Below, one piece after another: positions 25,191 to 33,120 of a stretch of 64,000 bases of DNA. The notes under the pieces are model-generated. The model had not been told where the DNA came from. It searched no databases and saw nothing but the letters and a program-made list of their open reading frames with translations. The number at the start of each line of letters is the position of its first letter. The first letter of the stretch is position 1. The translations under genes were made by a program, and so were the position numbers. Origin of the DNA: Micromonospora yangpuensis (lineage in GTDB: Bacteria > Actinomycetota > Actinomycetes > Mycobacteriales > Micromonosporaceae); assembly GCF_900091615.1 (NCBI RefSeq), contig NZ_FMIA01000002.1, positions 2,108,001 to 2,172,000 on the forward strand, read 5' to 3'.

Positions 25191-26297
25191 ATGGGGGGGA
25201 TGACCACCACCGCCACGGGCGCCGACGCCCGAGACCGAGAACCCCGCCCGGCTACGACCGATTCGCCGTTCGTCCGGGCCTGCCGCCGCCAGCCGGTCCC
25301 GCACACGCCTGTCTGGTTCATGCGTCAGGCCGGACGTTCCCTGCCGGAGTACCGGGCGATCCGGGCGAACGTGGCGATGCTGGAGTCCTGCCGCCGGCCC
25401 GACCTGGTCACCGAGATCACCCTTCAGCCGGTACGCCGGCACGGGGTGGACGCGGCGATCCTGTTCAGCGACATCGTGGTGCCGGTCGCCGCGGCCGGCG
25501 TCGAGCTGGACATCGTGCCGGGCACCGGTCCGGTGGTCGCCGAGCCGGTGCGGACGGCCGCCGACGTCGAGCGGATCCGGCCGATCACGGTGGCCGACGT
25601 GTCGTACGTGGACGAGGCGGTCCGGTTGCTCGTCGCCGAGCTGGGCGACACGCCGTTGATCGGCTTCGCCGGCGCGCCCTTCACCCTGGCCAGCTACCTG
25701 GTCGAGGGCGGGCCGTCGCGGACCCACGCCAAGACCAAGGCGCTGATGTACGGCGACCCGGACCTCTGGCACGCGCTCTGCGGCCGGCTGGCCGAGGTCA
25801 CCCTGGAGTTCCTGCGGGTGCAGGCCGCCGCCGGGGTCTCCGCGGTGCAGCTGTTCGACTCGTGGGCCGGCGCGTTGTCGGAGGCCGACTACCGTCGGTT
25901 CGTGCTGCCGCACTCGTCGAAGGTCCTGGCCGGGCTGGCCGACACCGGGCTGCCCCGGATCCACTTCGGGGTGGGCACCGCCGAGCTGCTCGGGGCGATG
26001 GGCGAGGCCGGCGCGGACGTGGTGGGCGTGGACTGGCGTACCCCGCTGGACATCGCCACCGGCCGGATCGGCGCCGAGCGGGCGGTGCAGGGCAACCTGG
26101 ATCCGACCGTGCTGTTCGCCCCCTGGCCGGTGGTGGAGGCCGAGGTGCGGCGGATCCTGGAGCAGGGCCGGGCGGCTCCCGGGCACGTGTTCAACCTGGG
26201 CCACGGGGTGCTGCCGGAGACGGATCCCGACGTGCTGACCCGGGTGGTCGCGCTGGTGCACGAGGTCAGCGCGGGCCGGGTCGACCAGGGTCGCTGA
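25191..26297 (+). CDS. hemE: Uroporphyrinogen decarboxylase
   Basis: A 368-residue enzyme removing the four acetate carboxyls of uroporphyrinogen III to give coproporphyrinogen III. The signature [15 protein letters not shown] (Arg pair and Gln), ILFSDIVVP (the essential Asp) and VQGNLDP are intact, and the length is normal. Start is ambiguous: ATG 25191 (GGTGGG 4 bases upstream) or ATG 25200. It is the first gene of hemE-cgoX-chdC; the next gene begins 2 bases after its stop. Confidence 0.97.
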   Translation: MGGMTTTATGADARDREPRPATTDSPFVRACRRQPVPHTPVWFMRQAGRSLPEYRAIRANVAMLESCRRPDLVTEITLQPVRRHGVDAAILFSDIVVPVAAAGVELDIVPGTGPVVAEPVRTAADVERIRPITVADVSYVDEAVRLLVAELGDTPLIGFAGAPFTLASYLVEGGPSRTHAKTKALMYGDPDLWHALCGRLAEVTLEFLRVQAAAGVSAVQLFDSWAGALSEADYRRFVLPHSSKVLAGLADTGLPRIHFGVGTAELLGAMGEAGADVVGVDWRTPLDIATGRIGAERAVQGNLDPTVLFAPWPVVEAEVRRILEQGRAAPGHVFNLGHGVLPETDPDVLTRVVALVHEVSAGRVDQGR

Positions 26298-26299
26298 CG

Positions 26300-27712
26300 A
26301 TGCGGCGGCCCTGGCGGGTGGCGGTGGTCGGCGGCGGGATCGCCGGGCTGGCCGCCGCGCTCCGGTTGCGCGACCGCGCCCCGGCCGGCACCGAGATCAC
26401 CGTGTACGAGCGGTCCGGCGCGTTCGGCGGGAAGCTGCGCACCGGTGAACTGGCCGGTCAGCCGGTGGAGTTCGGTGCCGAGTCGTTCCTGATGCGGGAC
26501 CCGGCCGGTGGCGAGTCGGCGGCGGTGGCGTTGCTGCGCCGGCTCGACCTGGCCGGGGAGATCGTGCACCCGACGGTCGGGCAGGCCGCGCTGGCCGTCG
26601 ACGGTGGGTTGCGTCCGGTCCCCGGCGGCACGCTGGTGGGCGTACCCGGGGATCTGGCGGCGGTGGCGACGGTGGCCCGGCCGGACGCGGCGGCCGACCG
26701 CGACGAGGGCCACCCGCTGCTGGCCGAGGGGGCGGACGTCGCGGTCGGGGCGCTGGTGCGCCGCCGGCTCGGCGACGAGGTGGTGGACCGGCTGGTCGAC
26801 CCGATGCTCGGTGGGGTGTACGCCGGTCGGGCCGACGACCTGTCCCTGGTGACCACGATGCCGGCGCTGGCCCGGGCCGCCCGCCGGGAACACACGCTCA
26901 CCGGCGCGGTCCGGGCCGCCCAGGCGGCGGCGCCCCGCGCCCCCGGTGCGCCGGTCTTCGGCACCCTGGCCGGTGGGCTGAGCCGGCTGGTCGAGGCGGC
27001 GGCGACCGCCAGCGGGGCGAGGTTGCGTCGTGACGCGACGGTACGGGAGCTGATCCCGACCGCCACCGGTTGGCGGCTGACCGTGGGCCCGACCCGCGAT
27101 CCGGAGTGGGTGGCGGCCGACGCGGTGGTGCTGGCGGTGCCGGCCCGGCCGGCGGCCCGGCTGCTCGCCGGGGTGGCCCCGCAGGTGGCCGGGACCGTCG
27201 GCGGGCTGGACTACGCAAGCGTCGCGCTGGTCACCCTGGCGCTGCCCGAACCGACGCTGCCCACGCTCTCCGGTTTCCTGGTGCCCGGCACCGAGGGGCT
27301 GCTGGTCAAGGCGGCGACGTTCTTCACCACCAAGTGGGGGCACCTGCGCCGGCCGGACGGGCTCGCCCTGGTCCGCGCCTCGGTGGGCCGGTACGGGCAG
27401 GAGGCCGACCTGCAGCGCCCCGACGAGGATCTGGCGGCGACCGTGCACCGGGAGTTGTCCGCGGTGCTCGACACCGCGCTGCCGGCCCCGGTCGCCGGTC
27501 ACGTGCAACGCTGGGGTGGGGCGCTGCCGCAGTACACCCCGGGACACGCGGCCCGGCTGGCCGGTGCCCGTACGGCGCTGCGCGCGGCACATCCGACGCT
27601 GGCCCTGGCCGGGGCCGGCTACGACGGGGTCGGCATCCCGGTCTGCGTCCGCTCCGGCGAGACGGCGGCCGAGGAGATCATCACCGCACTGGGAGGAACG
27701 GGGTCACCATGA
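26300..27712 (+). CDS. cgoX: HemY-type coproporphyrinogen III oxidase (CgoX)
   Basis: A 470-residue FAD enzyme. The N-terminal dinucleotide-binding motif is [15 protein letters not shown], and the C-terminal FAD contact is [21 protein letters not shown]. In organisms with chdC (here the next gene), HemY oxidises coproporphyrinogen III to coproporphyrin III rather than protoporphyrinogen, so cgoX fits better than hemG. ATG at 26300 follows hemE by 2 bases. Its stop overlaps the chdC start (ATGA). A ferrochelatase for the intermediate step is not in the window. Confidence 0.93.
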   Translation: MRRPWRVAVVGGGIAGLAAALRLRDRAPAGTEITVYERSGAFGGKLRTGELAGQPVEFGAESFLMRDPAGGESAAVALLRRLDLAGEIVHPTVGQAALAVDGGLRPVPGGTLVGVPGDLAAVATVARPDAAADRDEGHPLLAEGADVAVGALVRRRLGDEVVDRLVDPMLGGVYAGRADDLSLVTTMPALARAARREHTLTGAVRAAQAAAPRAPGAPVFGTLAGGLSRLVEAAATASGARLRRDATVRELIPTATGWRLTVGPTRDPEWVAADAVVLAVPARPAARLLAGVAPQVAGTVGGLDYASVALVTLALPEPTLPTLSGFLVPGTEGLLVKAATFFTTKWGHLRRPDGLALVRASVGRYGQEADLQRPDEDLAATVHRELSAVLDTALPAPVAGHVQRWGGALPQYTPGHAARLAGARTALRAAHPTLALAGAGYDGVGIPVCVRSGETAAEEIITALGGTGSP

Positions 27713-28410
27713 CCGAGCAGACCAACGCGGCGCGGCTGCGGGAGCTGAACGCGCGTATCCGCTACACCATGTGGTCGGTGTACCGGGCCAGCAGCCCGCT
27801 GCCGTCACTGCGGGAGAACGTCGTCGGCGAGGTCGAGTCGCTCTTCGCGGAGCTGGCCGGCAAGGACGTCACGATCCGGGGCACCTACGACGTCTCCGGG
27901 CTGCGCGCCGACGCCGACCTGATGATCTGGTGGCACTCCGCCTCCAGCGACGACCTGCAGGACGCCTACCAGCGGTTCCGGCGGACCACCCTGGGGCGGG
28001 CGATGACCCCGGTCTGGTCGCAGCTGGCGCTGCACCGGCCGGCGGAGTTCAACCGCAGTCACATCCCGGCGTTCCTCGCCGACGAGCAGCCCCGTGACTA
28101 CCTCTGCGTCTACCCGTTCGTCCGCTCCTACGAGTGGTACCTGCTGCCGGAGGCCGAGCGCCGGGAACTGCTCGCCGAGCACGGCAGGATGGCCCGGGAC
28201 TACCCGGACGTACGGGCCAACACGGTCGCCTCGTTCGCCCTCGGCGACTACGAGTGGATGCTCGCCTTCGAGGCCGACGAACTGCACCGCATCGTCGACC
28301 TGATGCGGGAACTGCGGGCCTCGCGGGCCCGCCGGCACGTCCGGGAGGAGATCCCCTTCTACACCGGCCGCCGCCGTCCGGTCGCCGAGATCGTGGCCAG
28401 CCTGGTCTGA
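27709..28410 (+). CDS. chdC: Coproheme decarboxylase (HemQ)
   Basis: A 233-residue chlorite-dismutase-fold enzyme that decarboxylates coproheme to haem b in the last step of the coproporphyrin-dependent pathway. The family motifs [16 protein letters not shown] and [13 protein letters not shown] (with a catalytic Tyr) are present, as is the C-terminal [12 protein letters not shown]. Relatives ligate haem iron with a His, and [14 protein letters not shown] holds candidates. The start overlaps the cgoX stop. After the stop comes a 24-base direct repeat pair (CCGCCGGCT-GCCCCGGCGCTTG), then a hairpin. Confidence 0.95.
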   Translation: MTEQTNAARLRELNARIRYTMWSVYRASSPLPSLRENVVGEVESLFAELAGKDVTIRGTYDVSGLRADADLMIWWHSASSDDLQDAYQRFRRTTLGRAMTPVWSQLALHRPAEFNRSHIPAFLADEQPRDYLCVYPFVRSYEWYLLPEAERRELLAEHGRMARDYPDVRANTVASFALGDYEWMLAFEADELHRIVDLMRELRASRARRHVREEIPFYTGRRRPVAEIVASLV

Positions 28411-28500
28411 GCCCCCTGCCGCCGGCTGGCCCCGGCGCTTGTCCGCACCGCCGGCTAGCCCCGGCGCTTGCCCTCAGGTGGCGTCCACGCCGACAGCAAC

Positions 28501-28543
28501 GCACCGGGGTCGGATCCGATCGACTCGGGTCCGACCCCGGTGC
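28501..28543. terminator. Bidirectional hairpin between chdC and the AA10 gene
   Basis: A perfect 14-bp stem (GCACCGGGGTCGGA at 28501-28514 with 28530-28543) and a 15-base loop, 10 bases before the stop of the convergent oxygenase gene. Confidence 0.75.
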
Positions 28544-28553
28544 GGTTACCGGA

Positions 28554-29630
28554 TCAGGCGGTGGCGGTACAGGTGGGGGTGGGTGCGGCGGGGGTGCCGG
28601 TGGTCGAGCCGGTGAAGCCGAAGCTGGTGGTGCCGCCGGCGGCCAGGGCGCCGTTGTAGCCGGCGTTGCGGGCGGTCACGGTGGATCCGCTGCTGGTCAC
28701 CGTGGCGTTCCAGGAACTGGTGATCTGCTGGCCGCTGGGGAACGTCCAGGTCACCGTCCAGCCCTTGATCGCCGTGCTGCCGGCGGTGACCTGGACCTCA
28801 CCCTGGAAGCCGCCCGACCACTGACCGGTGCTCCGGTAGGTGGCGGTGCAGCCGGCCGAGCCACCCGGCGGGGTGGTCGGTGGGGTGGTCGGCGGCGTCG
28901 TGGGTGGGGTGGTGGGCGGCGTGGTCGGGTTGCTGCCGCCGAAGTTCACGTCGCTGCACAGGTAGTAGGACTGGTCGGTGTGGCTGGCCTGCCAGATGGT
29001 GTAGACGATGTGCCGGCCGGTGCGCCCCGGGGCGTTCGTCGGGATGTCGATCTGCACGCCGCCGGTGGTCGGCGTCCACTGCGAGGCCGGGGTGTTGCCG
29101 ATCTGGCCGGCCAACTCCAGGTCCTCCCAACGCAGCGGCGAACTCAACGCGTTGAAGCCCTGCTTGGTGACGTACACCCGGATGTAGTCGGCGCCGTGGC
29201 TGGCCTGGTCGAAGAAGCGGACCCGGAAGTTGTTGGCGACGTTCGTCGTCCGCCAGGCGCCCGGCGTGTCCAGGGAGCGGTACCGGCCGTTCTCGGTCCG
29301 GCCGCCGCTGCACAGCTGCCCGTTGGGGATCGCACCCTGGTGGTTGCCGGCGACGCCCTCGCGGAACAGGCCGTTCCAGTTCCACATGGCGTTCGGGTTG
29401 TCCTGCCAGGCCTGCCAGCACATCGGGTCCTGGGTGGCCATGTTCGGGTTCTGGAAGTCGCTGCCCCACCGCTGCCAGCAGCCGTAGTTGCGCGAGGCCG
29501 GGTCGACCACGGAACCGTGGGCGGACGCGGGGACAGCCAGCACGGTGGTCAGCAGCAACACGGCCGCCGCGCCGGTGGCGAGCAGCCCGCCCACCAGCGG
29601 GATGCGTCGTGATCGGGAGATGATGGACAT
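28554..29630 (-). CDS. Secreted AA10 lytic polysaccharide monooxygenase with CBM2
   Basis: A 358-residue copper enzyme that oxidatively cleaves crystalline polysaccharide. A signal peptide ends in PASA at residue 37, leaving His38 ([15 protein letters not shown]) as the mature N-terminus, the first copper-brace ligand. His145 (DQASHGADY) is the second. The AA10 domain ends near CSDVNF and the residue aligned with the usual axial Phe is Tyr (SYYLCSDV). A (TPPT)n linker leads to a C-terminal carbohydrate-binding module of family 2 (about 265-358, Trp-rich, Cys at both ends). The layout resembles the cellulose-active E8-like group of Thermobifida (from memory), so cellulose is the likely substrate. 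ATG 29630 begins the Arg-rich n-region. Confidence 0.95.
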   Translation of the reverse strand: MSIISRSRRIPLVGGLLATGAAAVLLLTTVLAVPASAHGSVVDPASRNYGCWQRWGSDFQNPNMATQDPMCWQAWQDNPNAMWNWNGLFREGVAGNHQGAIPNGQLCSGGRTENGRYRSLDTPGAWRTTNVANNFRVRFFDQASHGADYIRVYVTKQGFNALSSPLRWEDLELAGQIGNTPASQWTPTTGGVQIDIPTNAPGRTGRHIVYTIWQASHTDQSYYLCSDVNFGGSNPTTPPTTPPTTPPTTPPTTPPGGSAGCTATYRSTGQWSGGFQGEVQVTAGSTAIKGWTVTWTFPSGQQITSSWNATVTSSGSTVTARNAGYNGALAAGGTTSFGFTGSTTGTPAAPTPTCTATA

Positions 29631-29793
29631 GGGTTGAGCCCCCAGGAGAGAGATCGGTCGTCGTTACGTCCGGACGGCCGGGAGTTGCCCTCGTCCCGTG
29701 CCACGTCGTACGGCTCCCACACCGCTACTGCCTCGCAGAGTGGCATATGTATTGGCGAGAGTCAATCTGAGGGGGGTGATCGGAGCTGCTCGG

Positions 29794-30240
29794 TCAGCCC
29801 GGGCGGCGCATCGGCACGTGCGGGATGCCGTCCTCGACGTACTCCGGACCGGCGACGGTGAACCCGTACCGGCGGTACCAGCCGGTCAGGTGCGACTGCG
29901 CGTGCAACTCGCTCGGCCGGTCACCGACCACCCGCAGCGCCTCGGTCACCAACCGGTCGGCCAACCCACGGCCACGCTCGTAGGGGGCCACCACCACCCG
30001 TCCGATCCGGGCCGTGCCGTCGGACTCGGCCAGAATCCGCAGGTACGCCAGCACCCCACCGGCCCGGCCCAGCCACAGGTGGCGGGTGCCCGGCTCGACG
30101 TCCCGGCCGTCCAGTTCCGGGTACGGGCAGGCCTGCTCCACCACGAACACGTCGATCCGCAGCCTCAGCAGGTCGTGGAACGTACGCGGATCCAACTCGG
30201 CGAACGACGCCACCCGAACCTCGATACCCCCCGACCCCAC
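29794..30240 (-). CDS. ElaA-family GNAT acetyltransferase
   Basis: A 148-residue N-acetyltransferase. The ElaA-type motifs are LLRLRIDVFVVEQACPYPELDGRD near the N-terminus and RIGRVVVAPYERGRGLADRLV, the acetyl-CoA loop. LHAQSHLTGWYRRYGF follows in the second half, then the usual end. GTG at 30240 is the start nearest the family start. The acceptor is unknown. Its own neighbours give no pathway. Confidence 0.9.
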   Translation of the reverse strand: MGSGGIEVRVASFAELDPRTFHDLLRLRIDVFVVEQACPYPELDGRDVEPGTRHLWLGRAGGVLAYLRILAESDGTARIGRVVVAPYERGRGLADRLVTEALRVVGDRPSELHAQSHLTGWYRRYGFTVAGPEYVEDGIPHVPMRRPG

Positions 30241-30256
30241 CCGCCCACACTACCCA

Positions 30257-30311
30257 GTAAGGAAGGGCCCCCTGTTATCGCTTTCTGTTGTACAGGGGTC
30301 CCTTCCTAACG
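30257..30311 (-). repeat. REP-like intergenic inverted repeat, copy D
   Basis: The most symmetric copy: GTAAGGAAGGGCCCCCTGT (30257-30275) and ACAGGGGTCCCTTCCTAAC (30292-30310) are near-perfect inverted arms around a 16-base loop. It lies upstream of the GNAT gene. Confidence 0.8.
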
Positions 30312-30404
30312 CGTGGCCGACGGTGGCCTGGCGCGTGGCCGACGGCGGCCTGAGGGGTGCCCGACGGCGGGGCCGGCGCGGGGGGCGGCGTTGGTGGGGA
30401 CGGA

Positions 30405-30665
30405 TCAGGCGGGCCGGGCCCCGACCGCGTCGCGGATCTCGGCGCCCCGGGCGCCCTCCTCGCTGCGGGCACAGTGACCGCAGCAGAAGAACCGCCCGGA
30501 CACCTCCACCCCGTGCCCGACGATCCGGATCTGGCAGTGCTCACAGATCGGCGCCAGCCGGTGTACGGCGCATTCGAAGCTGTCGAAGGTGTGCACGTCG
30601 CCGCTGACCGTCCGGACCTCGAAGGCCATCCAGTAGTCGTTGCCGCAGACCTCACAGGTCGCCAT
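30405..30665 (-). CDS. Small Cys-rich zinc-binding protein
   Basis: An 86-residue cytoplasmic protein with ligand pairs C4/C7 (CEVC), C32 and H35 (FECAVH), C41/C44 (CEHC) and C61-C62/C65 (CCGHC), enough for two zinc sites. Homologues are common in actinomycetes and I recall no function; some are labelled metallothionein-like. The ATG at 30665 begins directly at the first ligand pair. It is divergent from the glycogen-binding-domain protein 150 bases away. A role in metal buffering is speculation. Confidence 0.8.
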   Translation of the reverse strand: MATCEVCGNDYWMAFEVRTVSGDVHTFDSFECAVHRLAPICEHCQIRIVGHGVEVSGRFFCCGHCARSEEGARGAEIRDAVGARPA

Positions 30666-30815
30666 CGGAACCCCCGTCGCAGTCGTTTCGTCCAGCCTGC
30701 GCCCGGTCCGGGGCCGATGGGGAACAAACGCCCCAAGTGCCCTCCGGAGGGCGGCGCGTCGCCGTCGGTGGGTCGGGCGTTAGGCCGGGTGACGGCGTAC
30801 CCCGCGGAGGATCAC

Positions 30816-31091
30816 ATGATCAAGCGCAGCAAGCTGTTCGGCAACCAGACTCGGGTGACCTTCTGCCTGCCCCGGGAGACGCCGGCCGGCACGGTAAGCG
30901 TGGTCGGCAGCTTCAACGACTGGGCACCGGGCCGACACGAACTGGTCCCGCGCCGTGACGGCACCCGTACCGTCACGGTGAAGCTCGGCCCGGGAGAGCA
31001 CCGGTTCCGTTACCTGGCCACCGGCGGCGTCTGGCTCGACGACGAGTACGCCGACGAACTGGACGACCAGGGCGGCCGGCTCCGCCTCTGA
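30816..31091 (+). CDS. Stand-alone CBM48/AMPK-like glycogen-binding domain protein
   Basis: A 91-residue protein that is essentially one isoamylase N-terminal-type immunoglobulin fold: VTFCLPRETPAGTVSVVGSFNDW, then HRFRYLATGGVWLDDEYAD. The Trp in GSFNDW is the usual sugar-stacking residue. GCGGAGG 5 bases before ATG 30816 sets the start. Such orphan modules occur in actinomycetes and may bind glycogen or act as adaptors; no enzyme domain is attached. It converges on msrB with an 18-base gap. Confidence 0.85.
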   Translation: MIKRSKLFGNQTRVTFCLPRETPAGTVSVVGSFNDWAPGRHELVPRRDGTRTVTVKLGPGEHRFRYLATGGVWLDDEYADELDDQGGRLRL

Positions 31092-31109
31092 CGGTGCCGA
31101 CCCACCCGG

Positions 31110-31520
31110 TCAGCCCTGGCTCGGCTCCAACCGGATGGAGACCGAGTTCACGCAGTGCCGGGTGTCCTTCGGGGTGAAGCCCTCGCCCCGGAAGACGTGG
31201 CCCAGGTGGCTGTCACAGCGGGCACAGCGGATCTCGGTACGGGTCATCCCGAGGCTGTGGTCGTCGATCTCCTTGACCGCACCGGGCAGGGCGTCGTCGA
31301 AACTCGGCCAGCCGCAGTGCGAGTCGAACTTGGTGTCGCTGGGAAAGAGCTGCGCTCCGCAGGCCCGGCAGTGGTAGACACCCGGGGTCTTGGTGTCGAC
31401 GTACTCGCCGGTCCACGGGCGTTCGGTGCCGGCCTCGCGCAGGACCCGGAACTCCTCCGGGCTCAGCCGGACCCGCCACTCGTCCTCGGTACGGGGCAGT
31501 TCGCTCTCGTCAAGACTCAC
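31110..31520 (-). CDS. msrB: Peptide methionine-(R)-S-oxide reductase
   Basis: A 136-residue MsrB repairing methionine-R-sulfoxide. Zinc ligands C51/C54 and C99/C102 are present, and the catalytic Cys123 lies in RHCVNSVSI. Conserved SHCGWPSF and HLGHVF are intact. The GTG start at 31520 gives normal length. It faces away from the LigD-polymerase gene, with 47 bases between their starts. Confidence 0.96.
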   Translation of the reverse strand: MSLDESELPRTEDEWRVRLSPEEFRVLREAGTERPWTGEYVDTKTPGVYHCRACGAQLFPSDTKFDSHCGWPSFDDALPGAVKEIDDHSLGMTRTEIRCARCDSHLGHVFRGEGFTPKDTRHCVNSVSIRLEPSQG

Positions 31521-31555
31521 CCGTCAACGGTACGCCGACTGTCGGTGGCATGGCA

Positions 31556-31561
31556 TATGGT
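31556..31561 (+). promoter_or_regulatory. -10 element of the polymerase gene, leaderless-type
   Basis: TATGGT ends 6 bases before ATG 31568 with no ribosome-binding site, in the 47-base divergent gap with msrB. Confidence 0.45.
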
Positions 31562-31567
31562 CGCGCC

Positions 31568-32650
31568 ATGGGGGCTACCAGGGCCACAGGCACCGGCAGA
31601 TCCACGGACAGCGGCAGTGCCAGGGCGGGCGGGCGGAAGGCGGCGGCGGAGCTGCTCGAGGTGGCCGGGCACGATGTCCGGCTGAGCAGCCCGGACCGGG
31701 TGATCTTTCCGCAGCGCGGTTTCACCAAGGCTGACGTCTTCCACTACTACCTCGCCGTCGGCGAGGGCATCATGCGTGCCCTGCGCGACCGGCCCACCAC
31801 CCTGCAACGCTTCCCCGACGGCATCGAGGGGGAGGCGTTCTTCCAGAAACGGGTGCCGGCCCGGGGCGTGCCGCCCTGGCTGGCCACCACCACGATCAGC
31901 TTTCCGAGCGGTCGCAGTGCCGACGAGCTCTGCCCGGTCGACCTGGCCCATGTGGCCTGGGCAGCGCAGATGGGCACCGTCGTGTTCCACCCCTGGCCGG
32001 TGCGCTCGGCCGACGTCGACCGTCCCGACGAGTTGCGCATCGACCTCGACCCGCAGCCCGGCACCGACTTCGCCGACGCGGTCACCGCCGCCGGGGAGGT
32101 CCGGGCGATCCTCGACGAGCTGGGCGCGACCGGCTGGCCGAAGACCTCCGGTGGTCGGGGCGTCCACGTCTACCTGCGTATCGCACCCCGCTGGACGTTC
32201 ACCGAGGTGCGTCGGGCGACCATCGCGCTGGCCCGGGAGGTCGAGCGCCGCCGACCGGACCTGGTCACCACCGCCTGGTGGAAGGAGGAGCGGGGCGAGC
32301 GGGTCTTCGTCGACTACAACCAGATGGCGCGGGACCGCACGATCGCTTGCGCGTACTCGCTGCGGGCCACCGCCCGCGCCACCGTCTCCACCCCGGTCGA
32401 CTGGGCCGAGTTGCCCGACGTGGACCCGGACGACTTCGACCTGCGCACTGTCCCGGCCCGGCTGGCCGAACGGGGCGACCCGCACTCGGGCATCGACGAC
32501 GCCCCGTGGGACATCACCGAGCTGCTGGAGTGGGCCGACCGGGACGACACCGACGGTCGGGGCGACCTGCCTTATCCGCCGGACCACCCGAAGATGCCCG
32601 GCGAGCCCAAGCGCGTCCAACCCAGCCGCGCCAGGCCATCCACCAGCTGA
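31568..32650 (+). CDS. Stand-alone LigD-type polymerase (primase-polymerase)
   Basis: A 360-residue archaeo-eukaryotic primase-fold polymerase, the PolDom module of LigD, which fills gaps with a preference for ribonucleotides during non-homologous end joining. After about 40 low-complexity residues come the motifs DRVIFPQRGFTKADV and the metal-binding pair in RIDLDPQPG, then WPKTSGGRGVHVYL and RTIACAYSLR. There is no ligase or phosphoesterase domain attached; a separate ligase gene lies 12 kb away at 44583. Start at 31568 rather than 31550 is supported by the -10 spacing. A Ku gene is not in the window. Confidence 0.9.
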   Translation: MGATRATGTGRSTDSGSARAGGRKAAAELLEVAGHDVRLSSPDRVIFPQRGFTKADVFHYYLAVGEGIMRALRDRPTTLQRFPDGIEGEAFFQKRVPARGVPPWLATTTISFPSGRSADELCPVDLAHVAWAAQMGTVVFHPWPVRSADVDRPDELRIDLDPQPGTDFADAVTAAGEVRAILDELGATGWPKTSGGRGVHVYLRIAPRWTFTEVRRATIALAREVERRRPDLVTTAWWKEERGERVFVDYNQMARDRTIACAYSLRATARATVSTPVDWAELPDVDPDDFDLRTVPARLAERGDPHSGIDDAPWDITELLEWADRDDTDGRGDLPYPPDHPKMPGEPKRVQPSRARPSTS

Positions 32651-32667
32651 AAACCATGAGCCCCGGG

Positions 32668-32961
32668 TCAGCTGCGGGGCATCAGCGCCTCGACGGCCTC
32701 CTTGGCGGTGCGCAGGTCGGCGCCGGTGGCCTCCCGATAGGCCTTGATCGCCTTGATCTTCTCGCCCCGGTCCAGGTGCTCGCGGACGCCCGGCACGATC
32801 GGCCGGTTGTCGACCACACCCAGGTGGTCCATCACCAACTGGAGCTTCCGCTCGATCTCGCTCAGCCGGTACGCCTGGCGGGGGCTGGGCTTCGATCCCC
32901 GGCTGGCGAGCAGCAGGACGAGGCCGAGGACGAGGGCGGTCGACGACAGGATGAGTTCCAT
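32668..32961 (-). CDS. Small membrane protein with ribosomal L7/L12 C-terminal-like domain
   Basis: A 97-residue protein with one N-terminal membrane helix (about 2-19, ELILSSTALVLGLVLLLA) and a cytoplasmic part. Residues about 66-94 (EKIKAIKAYREATGADLRTAKEAVEAL) strongly resemble the bL12 C-terminal domain, which in ribosomes docks translation GTPases. Homologues of this type are found in actinomycetes without known function. It converges on the polymerase gene with a 17-base gap. Confidence 0.8.
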   Translation of the reverse strand: MELILSSTALVLGLVLLLASRGSKPSPRQAYRLSEIERKLQLVMDHLGVVDNRPIVPGVREHLDRGEKIKAIKAYREATGADLRTAKEAVEALMPRS

Positions 32962-33120
32962 CCCCGGGATTCAACCAGGTCCCGGCCAGCGGCTTCCCGA
33001 CTGCGCTGCCCGACCGGAACCGATCAGCCGGTAACGATCACGTAACGGGCGCGAACCTTTTCCCCGGCGTACCCGGTCTTCCTGGTCATCGATCCAGCGG
33101 TGACCGGGGGAGGCGTCGGG

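Noticed and set aside
31568..32650. Full-length LigD at 31568
   Set aside because: No ligase or phosphoesterase motifs follow the polymerase; the ligase is a separate gene.
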